Assembly: GCA_903920865.1 (NCBI GenBank)
Contig: CAIXNN010000076.1
Span: 1 to 56,893, forward strand
Source: an uncultured Actinomycetes bacterium
Lineage (GTDB): Bacteria; Actinomycetota; Actinomycetes; UBA12327
DNA: 56,893 bases
Reading direction: 5' to 3'
Shown here in pieces: positions 22,165 through 33,848 of the stretch. The notes beneath the pieces were generated by a model. The model searched no databases, had not been told where the DNA came from, and saw only the letters and a list, made by a program, of their open reading frames with translations. Numbering within the stretch: the stretch's first letter is position 1; each line of letters begins with the position of its first letter. Position numbers and translations under genes: made by a program.

Positions 22165-23669
22165 GTGCACCCTTGATTGATTTCGACGAGGTCATTGCCA
22201 ACTTCGATCCCGTCTTGGGATTAGAGGTCCACGTTGAATTAGGTACCGCGTCGAAGATGTTTTGTGGTTGTGCCACCGAGTTTGGTGCAGAGCCCAACAC
22301 GCAAGTGTGTCCCACCTGTCTTGGCTTGCCCGGTTCCTTGCCTGTGGTCAACGGCACGGCTGTTGAGTCCGCGATTCGGATCGGATTGGCGCTGAACTGT
22401 TCTATTGCTTCGTGGTGTCGGTTCGCGCGCAAAAACTATTTCTATCCAGACATGCCTAAGAACTTTCAAACCTCGCAATACGACGAACCGATTTGTTTCG
22501 AGGGCTACCTCGATGTGGATGTCGAAACTGATGAGGGAACCCGAACCTTCCGGGTGGAAATCGAACGAGCCCACATGGAAGAAGACACGGGCAAGTCCTT
22601 GCACGTGGGAGGCTCAACGGGTCGAATCCATGGCGCTGATTTCTCGCTGGTGGACTACAACCGCGCGGGCATTCCCTTGATTGAAATCGTGACCAAGCCC
22701 TTGGAAGGTGCCGGAAAGTACGCACCCGAAGTTGCCAAGGCCTACGTGGGTGCATTGCGCGACCTGCTACGCGGTCTAGGTGTTTCTGACGTCAAGATGG
22801 AACAAGGCTCATTGCGTTGCGACGTCAACTTGTCGTTGCGCACCTCGCCTGACGCGCCGCTGGGTACCCGCACTGAAACCAAAAACGTCAACTCCTTGCG
22901 TTCGGTCGAGCGCGCTATTCGCTACGAAATGCAACGCCAAGCCGCACTTCTGGCCGACGGCACCGCGATCATTCAAGAAACTCGACACTGGCATGAAGAC
23001 ACCGGAGTCACCACCAGTGGTCGGGTGAAGTCCGACGCTGAGGACTACCGCTACTTCCCTGAACCTGACTTGGTCCCGGTTGCCCCCTCTGCGGAGTGGA
23101 TTGAGCAACTGCGTTCCCAGCTTCCTGAGCCTCCTGCTGAACGAAGTAAGCGATTGCGCCAGGAGTGGGGGATCAGCGAAAAGGAAATGCAGTCCGTCAT
23201 CAACGCGGGAGCTCTTGACCTTGTTCTAGCCACGATCGCCGAAGGCGCGGATCCGGCTGCTTCTCGCAAGTGGTGGCTCGGTGAGCTGGCCCGTCGAGCC
23301 AATGACGAAGGCGTGGAGCTGGAATCACTGGCGATCACCGCAAAGCAGGTCGCAGACCTGGAAGCACTGGTTCAATCAGGTCGACTCAACGACAAGTTGG
23401 CTCGCCAGGTCATTGACGGAGTGCTCGCCGGCGAAGGCGAGCCGGCGGCGGTAGCTGACTCCCGCGGCTTACAGATTGTTTCTGACGATTCGGCCTTGCT
23501 GGCTGCCATTAATGAAGCCATCGCTGCCGATCCCGATGCCGCGCAAAAGATTCGTGACGGGAAAGTTGCCGCGGCTGGTGCTCTGGTCGGTGCGGTCATG
23601 AAGGCAACTCAGGGACAGGCCGATGCTGGTCGGGTGCGCGAACTGGTTCTCCAAGAACTTGGTCAGTAA
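22161..23669 (+). CDS. gatB: Asp/Glu-tRNA amidotransferase subunit B
   Basis: Kinase/amidotransferase subunit that phosphorylates the tRNA-bound glutamate and amidates it with ammonia channelled from GatA. The start is ATG 22161, overlapping the gatA stop; an in-frame ATG at 22125 lies inside gatA and would add residues unlike the family. The 502-residue protein shows [29 protein letters not shown] with the zinc-site cysteines, [12 protein letters not shown] and the C-terminal YqeY-like tail domain. With GltX and tRNA-Gln encoded at 35779 and 38281, this completes the indirect glutaminylation route. Confidence 0.98.
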   Translation: MSAPLIDFDEVIANFDPVLGLEVHVELGTASKMFCGCATEFGAEPNTQVCPTCLGLPGSLPVVNGTAVESAIRIGLALNCSIASWCRFARKNYFYPDMPKNFQTSQYDEPICFEGYLDVDVETDEGTRTFRVEIERAHMEEDTGKSLHVGGSTGRIHGADFSLVDYNRAGIPLIEIVTKPLEGAGKYAPEVAKAYVGALRDLLRGLGVSDVKMEQGSLRCDVNLSLRTSPDAPLGTRTETKNVNSLRSVERAIRYEMQRQAALLADGTAIIQETRHWHEDTGVTTSGRVKSDAEDYRYFPEPDLVPVAPSAEWIEQLRSQLPEPPAERSKRLRQEWGISEKEMQSVINAGALDLVLATIAEGADPAASRKWWLGELARRANDEGVELESLAITAKQVADLEALVQSGRLNDKLARQVIDGVLAGEGEPAAVADSRGLQIVSDDSALLAAINEAIAADPDAAQKIRDGKVAAAGALVGAVMKATQGQADAGRVRELVLQELGQ

Positions 23670-24598
23670 CGCGCGCCCATAGGGGCCGGAAGGTTGTTCA
23701 GCGCACTCATATCTGTTGCCGAAAGGTTCACGCTCAACGCACCAACATTTTCGATGAGATGGTTCATTGCCCGTGTCCCAGGAATGGCCACAACGTGCGG
23801 CCCGGTGGCAAGCACCCAAGCCAGCGCAACCTGACCGGGCGTGCATTCTAACCAGTCGGCGATAGAGGTGACCGAGTCAACGATGGCCTGGTTGTGAGCT
23901 GCGGCCTCTTCAGTAAATCGCGGATTACTCGCTCGAAAATCGCCAGCCTCAAAGGTTGCCTGCTTGTATGCGCCGGTAAGGAAGCCACGACCTAGTGGCG
24001 AGTAGGCCATGAACGCAACATCATTTTCGCCACCCCACGCCAGGACGGTGTCGAGATGATCGCGGGTCCACAGCGATAGTTCACTTTGGACAACATCGAC
24101 ATGGTGTTGCTCATTGCAGGCTTGAAGTTGGTCGAGTGAGACCTCAGATAGGCCAATGGCTTTAACTTTTCCTTCCGACTGAAGTTCTGCAAATGCTCCC
24201 CAGGTTTCCAATAACGGAACATCAGGATCGAGTCGATGCAGCTGGTAGATATCGATCACCTCAACACCAAGCCTGCTCAGGGCCGCATTGCAAGCTTGCT
24301 TGATGTATTCAGGCCGCCCATTGCGGATGACAGTTCCTGGTTCAACTTCAATGGCTCCACATTTGGAACTAATGACTACCTCATCGCGCCTTCTGCGGAT
24401 CGCTTTTCCAAGGAGCTCTTCGTTGGTGAAAGGGCCATAGACATCAGCGGTGTCAAACAAGGTGATGCCAAGGTCAATGGCTCGGTCAATGACCTTGATC
24501 GATGCTTGGTCGTCTCGCCCGCTAGGGGTGTAAAGCCACGACATTCCCATGCAGCCAAGACCTAAGGGGCTGACTTCCAAGTCACCAATTGTGCGCAT
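23663..24598 (-). CDS. Aldo/keto reductase
   Basis: NADPH-dependent carbonyl reductase with a TIM-barrel fold; the substrate cannot be told. The start chosen is ATG 24598, preceded by AAGGTGA; a GTG three codons upstream is possible. The 311-residue protein opens with [15 protein letters not shown]. The catalytic tetrad is readable as Asp in LFDTADVYG, Tyr in the same motif, Lys in VISSKCG and His in YQLHRLD. The C-terminal [19 protein letters not shown] segment binds NADPH in the family. Its end overlaps the gatB end by seven bases (convergent), and it diverges from the dehydrogenase at 24648. Confidence 0.92.
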   Translation of the reverse strand: MRTIGDLEVSPLGLGCMGMSWLYTPSGRDDQASIKVIDRAIDLGITLFDTADVYGPFTNEELLGKAIRRRRDEVVISSKCGAIEVEPGTVIRNGRPEYIKQACNAALSRLGVEVIDIYQLHRLDPDVPLLETWGAFAELQSEGKVKAIGLSEVSLDQLQACNEQHHVDVVQSELSLWTRDHLDTVLAWGGENDVAFMAYSPLGRGFLTGAYKQATFEAGDFRASNPRFTEEAAAHNQAIVDSVTSIADWLECTPGQVALAWVLATGPHVVAIPGTRAMNHLIENVGALSVNLSATDMSALNNLPAPMGARY

Positions 24599-24647
24599 GG
24601 CATTCACCTTAAGGCTAAGGGTTGTGGGGACTGGTTAGTCTGGGTTC

Positions 24648-25556
24648 ATGACGTTAGTGTGCCTGCCGTGGAGCGACCCACAGGTCCTGGAAAAAGTACT
24701 TCCACCGGGAATCGACTGTGTGACCTATGACGGTTCCGGTGAGATCGCCCGCGCAGCTGAGGTTGAATTTTTCGTGCCCCCGTATATGGGAGCCGCGCAT
24801 ACTCTCGAAGTGATGGCATCAATGCCATCACTCAAAGTGGTGCAAGCCCTCACAGCAGGGGTTGACAATGTGTGGCAGCACCTGCCTCATGGCGTGGCGT
24901 TGTGTAATGCAAAAGGCGTGCACGATGCCAGCACGGCTGAACTTGCCGTCGGACTGACGATCGCCTCATTGCGGAAGTTCCCTGAATTCGCGCGGGCCCA
25001 AGAAAGTGGGCAGTGGCTCTATGACCGATATGACGCATTGGCCGACAAGACGGTTTTAATTGTCGGTTTTGGAAGTGTGGGTGCTGCTCTTGAGGCGCGA
25101 CTGATTGCCTTTGAGGTGAACATTCTTAAAGTGGCTCGAACTGCGCGAGGCGATGTTGAAGGTTTTGATGCTCTGCCAGCATTACTTGGGCAAGCAGATG
25201 TGGTAATCCTCACCTGCCCTTTAACTGATCAAACCCGTGGGCTTGTTGATCACACTTTTATCGCCGCGATGAAACAAGGAGCCCTTTTGGTTAATGTCTC
25301 GCGTGGCCCGGTGGTCAACACCGATGACCTCCTTGCTGCGCTGACAAGTGGGCGTATTAAGGCCGCCCTTGATGTTACTGACCCCGAACCACTTCCGGCT
25401 AATCACGGCCTCTGGCGGGCCCCTGGTGTATTTATCAGCCCACATGTTGGTGGAAATACCAGCGCTTTCCTGCCGCGTGCGTATCGTTTAGTTAGCGATC
25501 AACTTCAACGCTTTGTTGCCGGTGAACCACTTCTTCACGTGATGAGCGCTCCCTGA
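24648..25556 (+). CDS. D-isomer-specific 2-hydroxyacid dehydrogenase
   Basis: NAD(P)-dependent reduction of a 2-oxoacid to a D-2-hydroxyacid, or the reverse. The 302-residue protein has the Rossmann motif GFGSVG (in VLIVGFGSVGAAL), then the catalytic Arg in VNVSRGPVV, the Glu in DPEPLPANH and the His in SPHVGG, in family order. It is shorter than SerA and lacks ACT domains, so it is not phosphoglycerate dehydrogenase. Substrate specificity is unknown. The ribosome binding site is weak. It is followed after ten bases by a small membrane protein gene. Confidence 0.9.
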   Translation: MTLVCLPWSDPQVLEKVLPPGIDCVTYDGSGEIARAAEVEFFVPPYMGAAHTLEVMASMPSLKVVQALTAGVDNVWQHLPHGVALCNAKGVHDASTAELAVGLTIASLRKFPEFARAQESGQWLYDRYDALADKTVLIVGFGSVGAALEARLIAFEVNILKVARTARGDVEGFDALPALLGQADVVILTCPLTDQTRGLVDHTFIAAMKQGALLVNVSRGPVVNTDDLLAALTSGRIKAALDVTDPEPLPANHGLWRAPGVFISPHVGGNTSAFLPRAYRLVSDQLQRFVAGEPLLHVMSAP

Positions 25557-25566
25557 GAGGAAAGAC

Positions 25567-25860
25567 ATGAACCAATTTGACCCCACTCCCAATCGTGATG
25601 ACATCACGCGCGGACCGGATGCCTACAAGCGTGAGACCGTTAAAGTCACGCCGGCCCGGATCGGATTTGCGATCCTTGCGGTTATTGCCCTGTTATTTGT
25701 TGTGCAAAACAACGACAAGGTCTCGTTCACATTCCTGTTTGGCCTTATTGACACGCAAATTGCGCTGTGGCTGCTTCTCCTGATCGCGCTTGCTCTGGGT
25801 TTTGGGCTCGGATATTTGGTGAATTCAATGCGCTCCCGCCGCAAAGCAGCTGGTAAGTAG
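25567..25860 (+). CDS. LapA-like (DUF1049) small membrane protein
   Basis: A 97-residue protein with two transmembrane segments (about residues 35-52 and 60-85) joined by a short NNDKVSFTFLFG turn, ending in a basic RSRRKAAGK tail on the cytoplasmic side. The turn and the second helix match the LapA/DUF1049 family. Its actinobacterial function is unknown; the E. coli member helps in lipopolysaccharide assembly, a process this organism should lack. A strong AGGAAAG site precedes the ATG. Confidence 0.82.
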   Translation: MNQFDPTPNRDDITRGPDAYKRETVKVTPARIGFAILAVIALLFVVQNNDKVSFTFLFGLIDTQIALWLLLLIALALGFGLGYLVNSMRSRRKAAGK

Positions 25861-25869
25861 GATCAATCC

Positions 25870-27552
25870 ATGACTGATTCCCCGGACATCAAGCCCCGTA
25901 GCCGTGAAGTAACTGATGGTCTTGAGCGCGCCGCCGCTCGTGGCATGTTGCGTGCAGTTGGCATGGGCGATGAAGACTTCCTCAAGCCGCAGGTCGGGGT
26001 AGCCAGTAGTTGGAACGAGATCACGCCATGCAACCTCAGCCTCGATCGGCTGGCGAAAGCTGCAAAGCAGGGAGTTTTCGATGGCGGCGGATTCCCGCTC
26101 GAATTTGGCACCATCTCTGTGTCCGATGGAATCTCGATGGGTCACCAAGGGATGCACTTCTCGTTAGTCTCGCGTGAAGTCATCGCTGACTCGGTAGAAA
26201 CAGTGATGGAAGCTGAGCGCATTGACGGCATGGTGGTTCTTGCTGGTTGCGACAAGTCACTGCCCGGCATGTTGATGGCTGCCGCTCGCATTGATGTGGC
26301 ATCGGTTTTGCTCTACGCAGGTTCGACGATGCCTGGTCGCCACAACGATCGGGACGTGACGATCATTGACGCATTCGAAGCAGTCGGGGCTTGTGCGCGG
26401 GGATTGATTACCCGTGATGAAGTTGACGCTATTGAACGCGCCATTTGTCCAGGCGAAGGTGCCTGTGGTGGCATGTACACCGCGAACACGATGGCATCCA
26501 TCGGCGAAGCACTGGGAATGTCCTTGCCAGGCAGCGCTGCACCACCGGCAGTGGACAGTCGTCGGGATGGATTTGCTGTGGCCTCGGGCGAAGCAGTGGT
26601 TGACATGCTCCGGCAGGGCATTACCGCTCGCGACATCATGACCAAACCAGCTTTCGAAAATGCCATCGCAGTTCTGATGGCCTTGGGCGGATCTACTAAT
26701 GCGGTCCTGCACTTGCTGGCCATTGCTAACGAAGCTCGCGTTGAACTTACCTTGGATGACTTCAATCGCATTGGCGACAAAGTTCCACACTTGGCAGATG
26801 TAAAGCCTTTCGGTCGTTTTGTGATGACTGATATTGACCGAGTCGGTGGTGTGCCGGTGGTGATGAAGGCATTACTTGATGCCGGTCTCATGCACGGCGA
26901 TGTTTTGACGGTGACGGGTAAGACGATGGCCGAAAACTTGGCACACATCGCACCGCCCGATCTTGATGGTGAGATTCTTCGCGCGATGGACAAGCCGATT
27001 CACCGCACAGGTGGTCTGTCCATCTTGCGCGGATCGCTAGCTCCCGAAGGTGCCGTTGTGAAGACCGCAGGCTTTGACGCGGAGGTCTTTGAAGGCACGG
27101 CTCGAGTCTTCGATGGCGAACGGGCTGCCATGGATTCACTTGAGGCCGGCAATATCACCGCCGGTGATGTGGTGGTGATCCGTTACGAAGGACCTAAGGG
27201 TGGTCCTGGCATGCGCGAAATGCTGGCCATCACCGCAGCCATTAAGGGCGCAGGTTTAGGTAAGGACGTTCTGCTACTTACCGATGGTCGATTCAGTGGC
27301 GGCACCACTGGCCTGTGCATTGGCCACGTTGCCCCTGAAGCAGTTGATGGTGGACCAATCGCCTTCGTTAAAGACGGTGACAAGATCGTGGTCAACGTTG
27401 CGAGTCGAAGCCTTGATGTTCTCATCGACGATGCTGAACTGGCTTCCCGAAAGGCAGCCTGGACCGCGCCTGCGCCTAAGCATGAACGAGGAGTATTGGC
27501 CAAGTACGCCAAACTCGTTGGGTCGGCGGCTTACGGCGCTGTTTGTCACTGA
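25870..27552 (+). CDS. ilvD: Dihydroxy-acid dehydratase
   Basis: Dehydrates 2,3-dihydroxy-3-methylvalerate or -isovalerate to the 2-oxoacid, the third common step of isoleucine and valine synthesis. The 560-residue enzyme has the three iron-sulfur-cluster cysteines: Cys54 (TPCNLS), Cys127 (GCDKS) and Cys199 (GACGGMY). The C-terminal [21 protein letters not shown] motif region is also present. It begins nine bases after the LapA-like gene. The ilvBNC leader region follows, so ilvD precedes the attenuator and should escape its control. Confidence 0.97.
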   Translation: MTDSPDIKPRSREVTDGLERAAARGMLRAVGMGDEDFLKPQVGVASSWNEITPCNLSLDRLAKAAKQGVFDGGGFPLEFGTISVSDGISMGHQGMHFSLVSREVIADSVETVMEAERIDGMVVLAGCDKSLPGMLMAAARIDVASVLLYAGSTMPGRHNDRDVTIIDAFEAVGACARGLITRDEVDAIERAICPGEGACGGMYTANTMASIGEALGMSLPGSAAPPAVDSRRDGFAVASGEAVVDMLRQGITARDIMTKPAFENAIAVLMALGGSTNAVLHLLAIANEARVELTLDDFNRIGDKVPHLADVKPFGRFVMTDIDRVGGVPVVMKALLDAGLMHGDVLTVTGKTMAENLAHIAPPDLDGEILRAMDKPIHRTGGLSILRGSLAPEGAVVKTAGFDAEVFEGTARVFDGERAAMDSLEAGNITAGDVVVIRYEGPKGGPGMREMLAITAAIKGAGLGKDVLLLTDGRFSGGTTGLCIGHVAPEAVDGGPIAFVKDGDKIVVNVASRSLDVLIDDAELASRKAAWTAPAPKHERGVLAKYAKLVGSAAYGAVCH

Positions 27553-27578
27553 TCAACCTGCTGATTTGTGCCTAGGGG

Positions 27579-27608
27579 TTGACGAATACACTGATCATCC
27601 GTCATGCT
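27579..27608 (+). promoter_or_regulatory. Candidate promoter of the ilvB leader transcript
   Basis: TTGACG (27579-27584, five of six matches to the -35 consensus), 18 bases, then CATGCT (27603-27608, a weak -10). Transcription would begin close to the GTG at 27615, which has no ribosome binding site, so the leader peptide may be translated leaderless. An alternative -10, TACACT, lies at 27587-27592. Inferred from sequence only. Confidence 0.4.
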
Positions 27609-27614
27609 GGCTAG

Positions 27615-27656
27615 GTGCTGAACACCATTGTTGTAGTTAGCGGGCGTGTCGTCTGA
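27615..27656 (+). CDS. ilvB leader peptide MLNTIVVVSGRVV
   Basis: A 13-codon open frame GTG...TGA encoding M-L-N-T-I-V-V-V-S-G-R-V-V. It contains Ile followed by three consecutive Val, and two more Val at the end, and is placed just before a hairpin with a T-run and 94 bases before the ilvB start. Leader peptides with runs of branched-chain residues are the known sensors of ilv attenuation; the C. glutamicum ilvB leader also has three consecutive valines. The function as a regulatory peptide is inferred from content and position. Confidence 0.78.
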   Translation: MLNTIVVVSGRVV

Positions 27657-27716
27657 CCGAACCGTCAACCGACACGCGCCCCTCGCCGACCCGACGGTCC
27701 GAGGGGTTTTGTTTTT
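27640..27716 (+). terminator. ilvBNC transcription attenuator
   Basis: The terminator has CCCCTCG (27679-27685) pairing with CGAGGGG (27700-27706), an inner GACC/GGTC stem, and a T-rich tail TTTTGTTTTT. Two competing pairings are visible. One is 27640-27651 with 27670-27681 (GCGTGTCG/CGACACGC core). The other is CGAACCGTC (27658-27666) with GACGGTCCG (27693-27701), one mismatch, which would break the terminator. A ribosome stalled on the Val codons leaves 27658-27666 free; one reaching the TGA at 27654 covers it. This gives a simple attenuation logic. Confidence 0.8.
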
Positions 27717-27749
27717 CCCCTCACCCTTCCCCGTAGTTAAGGACCATCG

Positions 27750-29492
27750 ATGACAGAGCAGTTGACCGGAGCCCAGAGCCTTATTCGCTCACTGGAGTTC
27801 GCCGGTGTTGACTCAGTTTTTGGTATTCCTGGTGGTGCTGTATTGCCCGCTTATGACCCGTTGATGGATTCGACCCAGGTGCGCCACATTTTGGTGCGCC
27901 ACGAGCAAGCAGCTGGCCATGCCGCTGAGGGCTATGCCCAAGCAACCGGTCGAGTCGGAGTTTGCATGGCAACCTCGGGCCCGGGCGCTACCAACTTGGT
28001 GACACCGATTGCCGATGCCTACATGGACTCAGTCCCGATTGTGGCCATCACCGGCCAGGTGCCCAGCACCTCAATTGGAACGGATGCCTTTCAAGAGGCC
28101 GATATTCGTGGCATCACGATGCCCATTACTAAGCACAGTTTTCTCGTCACGGATCCAGCGCAAATTCCGCGCGCGGTCGCGGAGGCTTTTCACATTGCTA
28201 GCACCGGTCGTCCTGGTCCAGTTCTTGTCGATGTCAGTAAGGACGCACTACAGGCACTGACAACATTTGAATGGCCGGCGAACATTGACTTGCCCGGCTA
28301 CCGCCCAGTGACAAAACCTCATGCCAAGTCCGTGCGCGAGGCCGCTCGGATGATGATGGAAGCTCAGCGCCCCGTGCTTTACGTCGGTGGCGGAGTTATC
28401 AAAGCCGGCGCCCACCGTGAATTACTCGAGCTAGCGCAACTGACCGGAATTCCAGTGGTGACCACGTTGATGGCTCGTGGGGCCTTCCCTGATTCGCATC
28501 CGCAACATTTAGGGATGCCTGGTATGCACGGCTCAGTGGCAGCCGTTGCCTCTCTTCAAAAGTCTGATTTGCTCATTGCTCTGGGTTCGCGCTTTGATGA
28601 CCGAGTCACCGGCAAGATCAACAGCTTTGCGCCTTATGCCCAGATCATTCATGCTGATGTTGATCCAGCAGAAATCGGCAAGATGCGCCATGCCGATGTC
28701 CCGATCGTGGGCGATGCACGTGAAGTCATTGCTGATTTGGTTGTTGCAGTCAAGGCAGAGCATGAGGCCGGTCGCCATGGAGATGTCGGCGGGTGGTGGA
28801 AGCAGCTCGAAGAGTGGCTTGAAACGTACCCACTGGGTTATGCGCCAGCCCCTGAAGGTGAACTCTCACCGGAGTTTGCCATTGAGCGCTTGGGTGTTAT
28901 TGCTGGGCCAGAGGCGATCTATGCCGCTGGCGTGGGTCAGCATCAAATGTGGGCGTCACAATTTATTAAGTACGAACACCCGCGCACCTGGTTGAACTCC
29001 GGTGGAGCTGGAACCATGGGTTATGCCATCCCAGCGGCCATGGGTGCAAAAGTCGGTCGACCTGATGCTGCCGTGTGGGCTATCGATGGTGATGGTTGCT
29101 TCCAGATGACCAACCAGGAGTTGGCAACCTGCACCGTCAATGACATTCCCATCAAGGTCGCCCTGATTAACAACGGCACCTTAGGCATGGTGCGTCAGTG
29201 GCAAACTCTGTTTTACAACGAGCGTTACTCTGAAACCGATCTTGGTTCTAAGAACATCCCAGATTTTATGAAGTTGGCCGATGCTTACGGTTGCGAAGGC
29301 ATTCGGGTCACCTCGGCAGATCAGGTGGACGCTGCCATTGAAAAGGCCATGTCGATAAACGATCAATCCGTCGTGGTGGAATTTGTGGTTCATCAAGATG
29401 CCATGGTGTGGCCGATGGTTCCGGCTGGAACAAGTAACGATGACATCTTGGCAGCTCGCGATGCTGCGCCGATTTGGGATCGTGAGGATTGA
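27750..29492 (+). CDS. ilvB: Acetolactate synthase large subunit
   Basis: ThDP- and FAD-dependent condensation of pyruvate with pyruvate or 2-oxobutyrate, the first common step of valine, leucine and isoleucine synthesis. The 580-residue protein has the catalytic Glu52 in [13 protein letters not shown]. The ThDP/Mg motif runs from IDGDGCFQM to INNGTLGMV. The central FAD domain contains GMHGSVAA. The ATG follows AAGGACC. The gene lies 34 bases after the attenuator T-run and one base before ilvN. Confidence 0.98.
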   Translation: MTEQLTGAQSLIRSLEFAGVDSVFGIPGGAVLPAYDPLMDSTQVRHILVRHEQAAGHAAEGYAQATGRVGVCMATSGPGATNLVTPIADAYMDSVPIVAITGQVPSTSIGTDAFQEADIRGITMPITKHSFLVTDPAQIPRAVAEAFHIASTGRPGPVLVDVSKDALQALTTFEWPANIDLPGYRPVTKPHAKSVREAARMMMEAQRPVLYVGGGVIKAGAHRELLELAQLTGIPVVTTLMARGAFPDSHPQHLGMPGMHGSVAAVASLQKSDLLIALGSRFDDRVTGKINSFAPYAQIIHADVDPAEIGKMRHADVPIVGDAREVIADLVVAVKAEHEAGRHGDVGGWWKQLEEWLETYPLGYAPAPEGELSPEFAIERLGVIAGPEAIYAAGVGQHQMWASQFIKYEHPRTWLNSGGAGTMGYAIPAAMGAKVGRPDAAVWAIDGDGCFQMTNQELATCTVNDIPIKVALINNGTLGMVRQWQTLFYNERYSETDLGSKNIPDFMKLADAYGCEGIRVTSADQVDAAIEKAMSINDQSVVVEFVVHQDAMVWPMVPAGTSNDDILAARDAAPIWDRED

Positions 29493-29493
29493 G

Positions 29494-30015
29494 ATGAGTC
29501 GACACACACTGTCAGTTTTAGTGGAGAACACCCCCGGTGTCTTGGCTCGCGTTTCATCGTTGTTCTCTCGTCGCGGATTCAACATTGATTCGCTTGCGGT
29601 AGGCCCTACCGAATCTGCCGAAGTTTCACGCATGACCATCGTGGTCAACGTGGAGGATTTGCCTCTGGAGCAGGTGACCAAGCAGCTGAATAAATTGGTC
29701 AATGTCATCAAGATTGTTGAACTTGACCCAGCGATGGCCGTTGAGCGTGAATTGATGTTGGTCAAGGTTCATGCAGATATTGAAACTCGCTCACACATTC
29801 TTGAAACGGTACAGCTCTTCCGCGCCAAGGTCGTCGACGTGACCTCCGATGCGGTGACGATCGAAGCCACCGGAAGCGTGGACAAATTAGAGGCTTTACT
29901 GCGCGTCCTTGAGCCCTTTGGCGTCAAAGAACTCGTGCAATCAGGCATGGTTGCGATCGGTCGGGGGGCGCGCTCAATCAGCGATCGCAGTCCGCGTACC
30001 GTAGACCCGACGTAA
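29494..30015 (+). CDS. ilvN: Acetolactate synthase small (regulatory) subunit
   Basis: Activates IlvB and confers feedback inhibition by valine. The start is ATG 29494, one base after the ilvB stop; the frame extends upstream inside ilvB but that part is out of context. The 173-residue protein has an N-terminal ACT domain (TLSVLVENTPGVLARVSSLF, about 4-75) with the GFNIDSL motif, then the C-terminal half (about 80-165, ELMLVKVHAD). These are the normal domains and length of the family. Confidence 0.97.
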   Translation: MSRHTLSVLVENTPGVLARVSSLFSRRGFNIDSLAVGPTESAEVSRMTIVVNVEDLPLEQVTKQLNKLVNVIKIVELDPAMAVERELMLVKVHADIETRSHILETVQLFRAKVVDVTSDAVTIEATGSVDKLEALLRVLEPFGVKELVQSGMVAIGRGARSISDRSPRTVDPT

Positions 30016-30046
30016 GTAAAGCGTCCCAACACCTCAGGAGAGTTAG

Positions 30047-31078
<1,032 letters not shown>

Positions 31079-31094
31079 GTCGCGCAGGCATTCC

Positions 31095-31112
31095 CCATGA
31101 GTTCGCTCATGG
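31095..31112 (+). other. TTCG-loop hairpin between ilvC and serA
   Basis: A perfect seven-pair stem CCATGAG/CTCATGG capped by TTCG, an unusually stable RNA tetraloop. There is no T-run. It begins 16 bases after the ilvC stop and could end or stabilise the ilvBNC transcript. Confidence 0.5.
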
Positions 31113-31120
31113 TGGCCTTA

Positions 31121-31159
31121 AGTAGGATGGGCGCATTCGAGTACCTTTCCCACCCTGCT
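31121..31159 (+). promoter_or_regulatory. Second hairpin and possible -10 ahead of serA
   Basis: AGTAGGATGGG (31121-31131) can pair with CCCACCCTGCT (31149-31159), ten of eleven pairs including one G-T, with a 17-base loop. It ends just before the AAGGA ribosome binding site of serA. TAGGAT (31123-31128) inside it also fits a TANNNT -10 element. The two readings exclude each other, and neither is proven. Confidence 0.3.
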
Positions 31160-31170
31160 AAGGAATCTCA

Positions 31171-32763
31171 GTGTCCAAGCCTGTCGTCCTGATTGCTGAA
31201 GAACTTTCGCCTGCCACGATTGAGGCCCTGGGTCCTGATTTTGAGGTGCGCAACTGCGATGGAGCAGACCGTGCCCAACTTTTAAGCAGCATCGTTGATG
31301 TGGATGCGATCTTGGTTCGTAGCGCCACTCAGGTTGATGCTGAGGCGTTGGCAGCTGCCACCAAGTTGAAGGTTGTCGCTCGCGCTGGCGTGGGTTTGGA
31401 CAACGTTGATGTCAAAGCAGCCACCCAAGCTGGCGTAATGGTGGTTAACGCGCCCACATCAAACATTGGATCTGCAGCAGAATTGGCCGTTGCGTTGTTG
31501 TTGGCTGCGGCGCGCAATATCCCGCAGGCTGATGCGGCCTTGAAGAACGGTCAGTGGAAGCGCAGTAAGTACACCGGTATTGAAGTGGCCGACAAGATCG
31601 TTGGCGTTGTGGGCTTGGGTCGCATTGGCATCCTGGTGGCTCAGCGGTTGGCGGCCTTCGGCGTGGAACTGATTGCCTACGACCCCTATGTTCAGCCCGC
31701 GCGCGCAGCTCAACTCGGTGTTCGCATGGTCGATCTTGATGAGTTGCTCACAACATCGGATTTCATCACCGTTCACTTGCCCAAGACGCCAGAGACGGTT
31801 GGCTTGATTGGTGCGCAAGCCTTGACGAAGGTCAAGCCCAGCGTGGTCATCGTCAACGCTGCTCGTGGGGGCATCGTCGATGAGACTGCATTGTTCGAAG
31901 CCTTGCGAGATGGCCGCGTTCACTCCGCTGGTGTGGATGTTTTTGCCACCGAGCCCTGCACTGACTCTCCGTTATTCACGTTAGACAACGTTGTGGTGAC
32001 CCCTCACCTAGGTGCAAGCACCGATGAAGCTCAAGAAAAGGCCGGTATCGCCGTGGCCAAGTCGGTGCGCTTGGCTTTGGCTGGCGAACTGGTGCCAGAC
32101 GCGGTCAATGTTCAAGGTGGATCGGTTCCTGAAGATGTCCGACCGTTCTTGCCATTGGTCGAGAAGTTGGGCCGCATCGTTACCGCACTTGCTGCCGGTA
32201 TCCCGGCCACTGTTGAAGTCGAAGTCTTGGGTGAGATCAGTGACCAGGACGCCGCTGTCCTGGAGCTTTCAGCGCTGAAGGGATTGTTCGCAGACTTAAG
32301 CGATGAGCCAGTTTCTTATGTCAACGCGCCCTTGATGGCTTCCGAAAAGGGTGTTGCTGTCTCCTTGAGTTCATCGCCGGATAGTCCCGATTACAAGAAC
32401 CTGGTTCGAGTCAAGGCGGCCTTGCCTGACGGCACATTGGTTTCTGTGGCGGGAACCTTGGCGGGTACTCGTCAGCGAGAAAAGATTGTGGAAGTCAATG
32501 GATTCCGCATTGATGTTCTCCTTGCGGACCACATTGCCTTCTTCACCTATCCAGATCGCCCGGGAGTTGTGGGCTACTTGGGTGGAGTGTTGGCCGATGC
32601 CAATGTCAACATCGCTGGCATGCAGGTAAGCCGTCGATCGGAGCGTGAGCAGGCGCTGATCGTCCTGACCATCGATGAAGCCATTGATTCGTCCGTGGTC
32701 GCACAAATCGTTGCTGGCGTTGGAGCCAGCACCGGCTGCACCGTTGACTTGATCGACGCTTAA
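31171..32763 (+). CDS. serA: D-3-phosphoglycerate dehydrogenase, long form
   Basis: First step of serine synthesis: oxidises 3-phosphoglycerate to 3-phosphohydroxypyruvate with NAD. The 530-residue protein is the type I (long) form: N-terminal substrate and NAD domains with GLGRIG, catalytic Arg in [10 protein letters not shown], Glu in DVFATEPC and His in TPHLGAS, then an intervening allosteric domain (about 320-450) and a C-terminal ACT domain (about 455-530, [21 protein letters not shown]-type). Start GTG 31171 after AAGGA. M. tuberculosis SerA1 has the same layout and is serine-inhibited. Confidence 0.97.
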   Translation: MSKPVVLIAEELSPATIEALGPDFEVRNCDGADRAQLLSSIVDVDAILVRSATQVDAEALAAATKLKVVARAGVGLDNVDVKAATQAGVMVVNAPTSNIGSAAELAVALLLAAARNIPQADAALKNGQWKRSKYTGIEVADKIVGVVGLGRIGILVAQRLAAFGVELIAYDPYVQPARAAQLGVRMVDLDELLTTSDFITVHLPKTPETVGLIGAQALTKVKPSVVIVNAARGGIVDETALFEALRDGRVHSAGVDVFATEPCTDSPLFTLDNVVVTPHLGASTDEAQEKAGIAVAKSVRLALAGELVPDAVNVQGGSVPEDVRPFLPLVEKLGRIVTALAAGIPATVEVEVLGEISDQDAAVLELSALKGLFADLSDEPVSYVNAPLMASEKGVAVSLSSSPDSPDYKNLVRVKAALPDGTLVSVAGTLAGTRQREKIVEVNGFRIDVLLADHIAFFTYPDRPGVVGYLGGVLADANVNIAGMQVSRRSEREQALIVLTIDEAIDSSVVAQIVAGVGASTGCTVDLIDA

Positions 32764-32783
32764 TTCTTCGAAGGGCTTGGCAT

Positions 32784-33839
32784 ATGAGCACCCAGATTTC
32801 CTTGGCCGTCGCCTCTGGCGATGGCATCGGACAAGAAGTCACGCCCGAAGCCTTGAAGGTGCTCGAAGCAGTTGCCGCGCAGTGTGGGCTCACTATTGCG
32901 CTGAAGGAATATGACCTCGGCTGGAGGTTGTATAACCGAACCGGTGAGGTTCTTCCTGAATCAGTTATCGATGAGCTGCGCGAACACGATGCAATTTTGT
33001 TTGGTGCTGTTGGCGATCCCCGGGTTCCACCGGGCTTGCTTGAGCGAGGCATGTTGTTGAAGTTGCGGTTTGCGCTGCACCATCACGTTAATTTGCGACC
33101 TATCAAGTTGTACCCAGGAATGGCGACCCCGATCGCTGGGCTAACCCCTGAGCGCTGTGACATCGTCGTGGTTCGTGAAGGCACAGAAGGTCCCTATGTT
33201 GGCGCAGGTGGGGCAGTGCGCGTTGGTTCTGAACACGAGGTGGCCATTGAGGAAAGCATCAACACTGCCTATGGCGTTGAGCGGGTAGTTCGCGATGCAT
33301 TCCGTCGTGCAATGTTGCGTCGCAAGCACTTGACGCTGGTTCACAAGGCGAACGTCTTGGTGCATGCGGGTTCCATGTGGCAACGCATTGTCAATGAGGT
33401 GGCCAAGGAATACCCAGAGGTAAAAGTTGACTACCAACACGTTGATGCTGCTGCCATGTTCTTCATCACGGCGCCGGAAAAGTATGACGTCATCGTCACC
33501 GACAACCTGTTCGGCGACATCATCACCGACGTGGGTGCCGCTGTGGCTGGCGGAATCGGATTAGCTGCGTCGGGCAACATTGATGAGAGCCGTCGCAATC
33601 CCTCCATGTTTGAGCCCGTCCATGGATCGGCTCCCGATATTGCTGGCCAGCAAAAGGCGGACCCGACTGCATCAATTTTGTCCTTGAGTCTGTTGCTTGA
33701 TCACCTTGATCACCCCGAAGCTGCTGCTTTGGTGGAGCAGGCGGTGTCCAAAGACTTGTTTGATCGCGTCAACCTGGGTGCTCGCAAGACCTCCGAGATT
33801 GGTGACGCAATCGCCGCTGACGTCATCAACGCCGGTTAG
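32784..33839 (+). CDS. leuB: 3-isopropylmalate dehydrogenase
   Basis: NAD-dependent oxidative decarboxylation of 3-isopropylmalate in leucine synthesis. The 351-residue protein has GDGIGQEV near the N-terminus, the arginine-rich substrate loop [16 protein letters not shown], the VREGTEG segment and the metal-site motif [12 protein letters not shown] with its aspartates. [13 protein letters not shown] is the family signature. It follows serA by 20 bases and precedes ilvE by nine. Homoisocitrate or tartrate dehydrogenase alternatives are unlikely given the neighbours. Confidence 0.96.
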   Translation: MSTQISLAVASGDGIGQEVTPEALKVLEAVAAQCGLTIALKEYDLGWRLYNRTGEVLPESVIDELREHDAILFGAVGDPRVPPGLLERGMLLKLRFALHHHVNLRPIKLYPGMATPIAGLTPERCDIVVVREGTEGPYVGAGGAVRVGSEHEVAIEESINTAYGVERVVRDAFRRAMLRRKHLTLVHKANVLVHAGSMWQRIVNEVAKEYPEVKVDYQHVDAAAMFFITAPEKYDVIVTDNLFGDIITDVGAAVAGGIGLAASGNIDESRRNPSMFEPVHGSAPDIAGQQKADPTASILSLSLLLDHLDHPEAAALVEQAVSKDLFDRVNLGARKTSEIGDAIAADVINAG

Positions 33840-33848
33840 GATTTTGCT

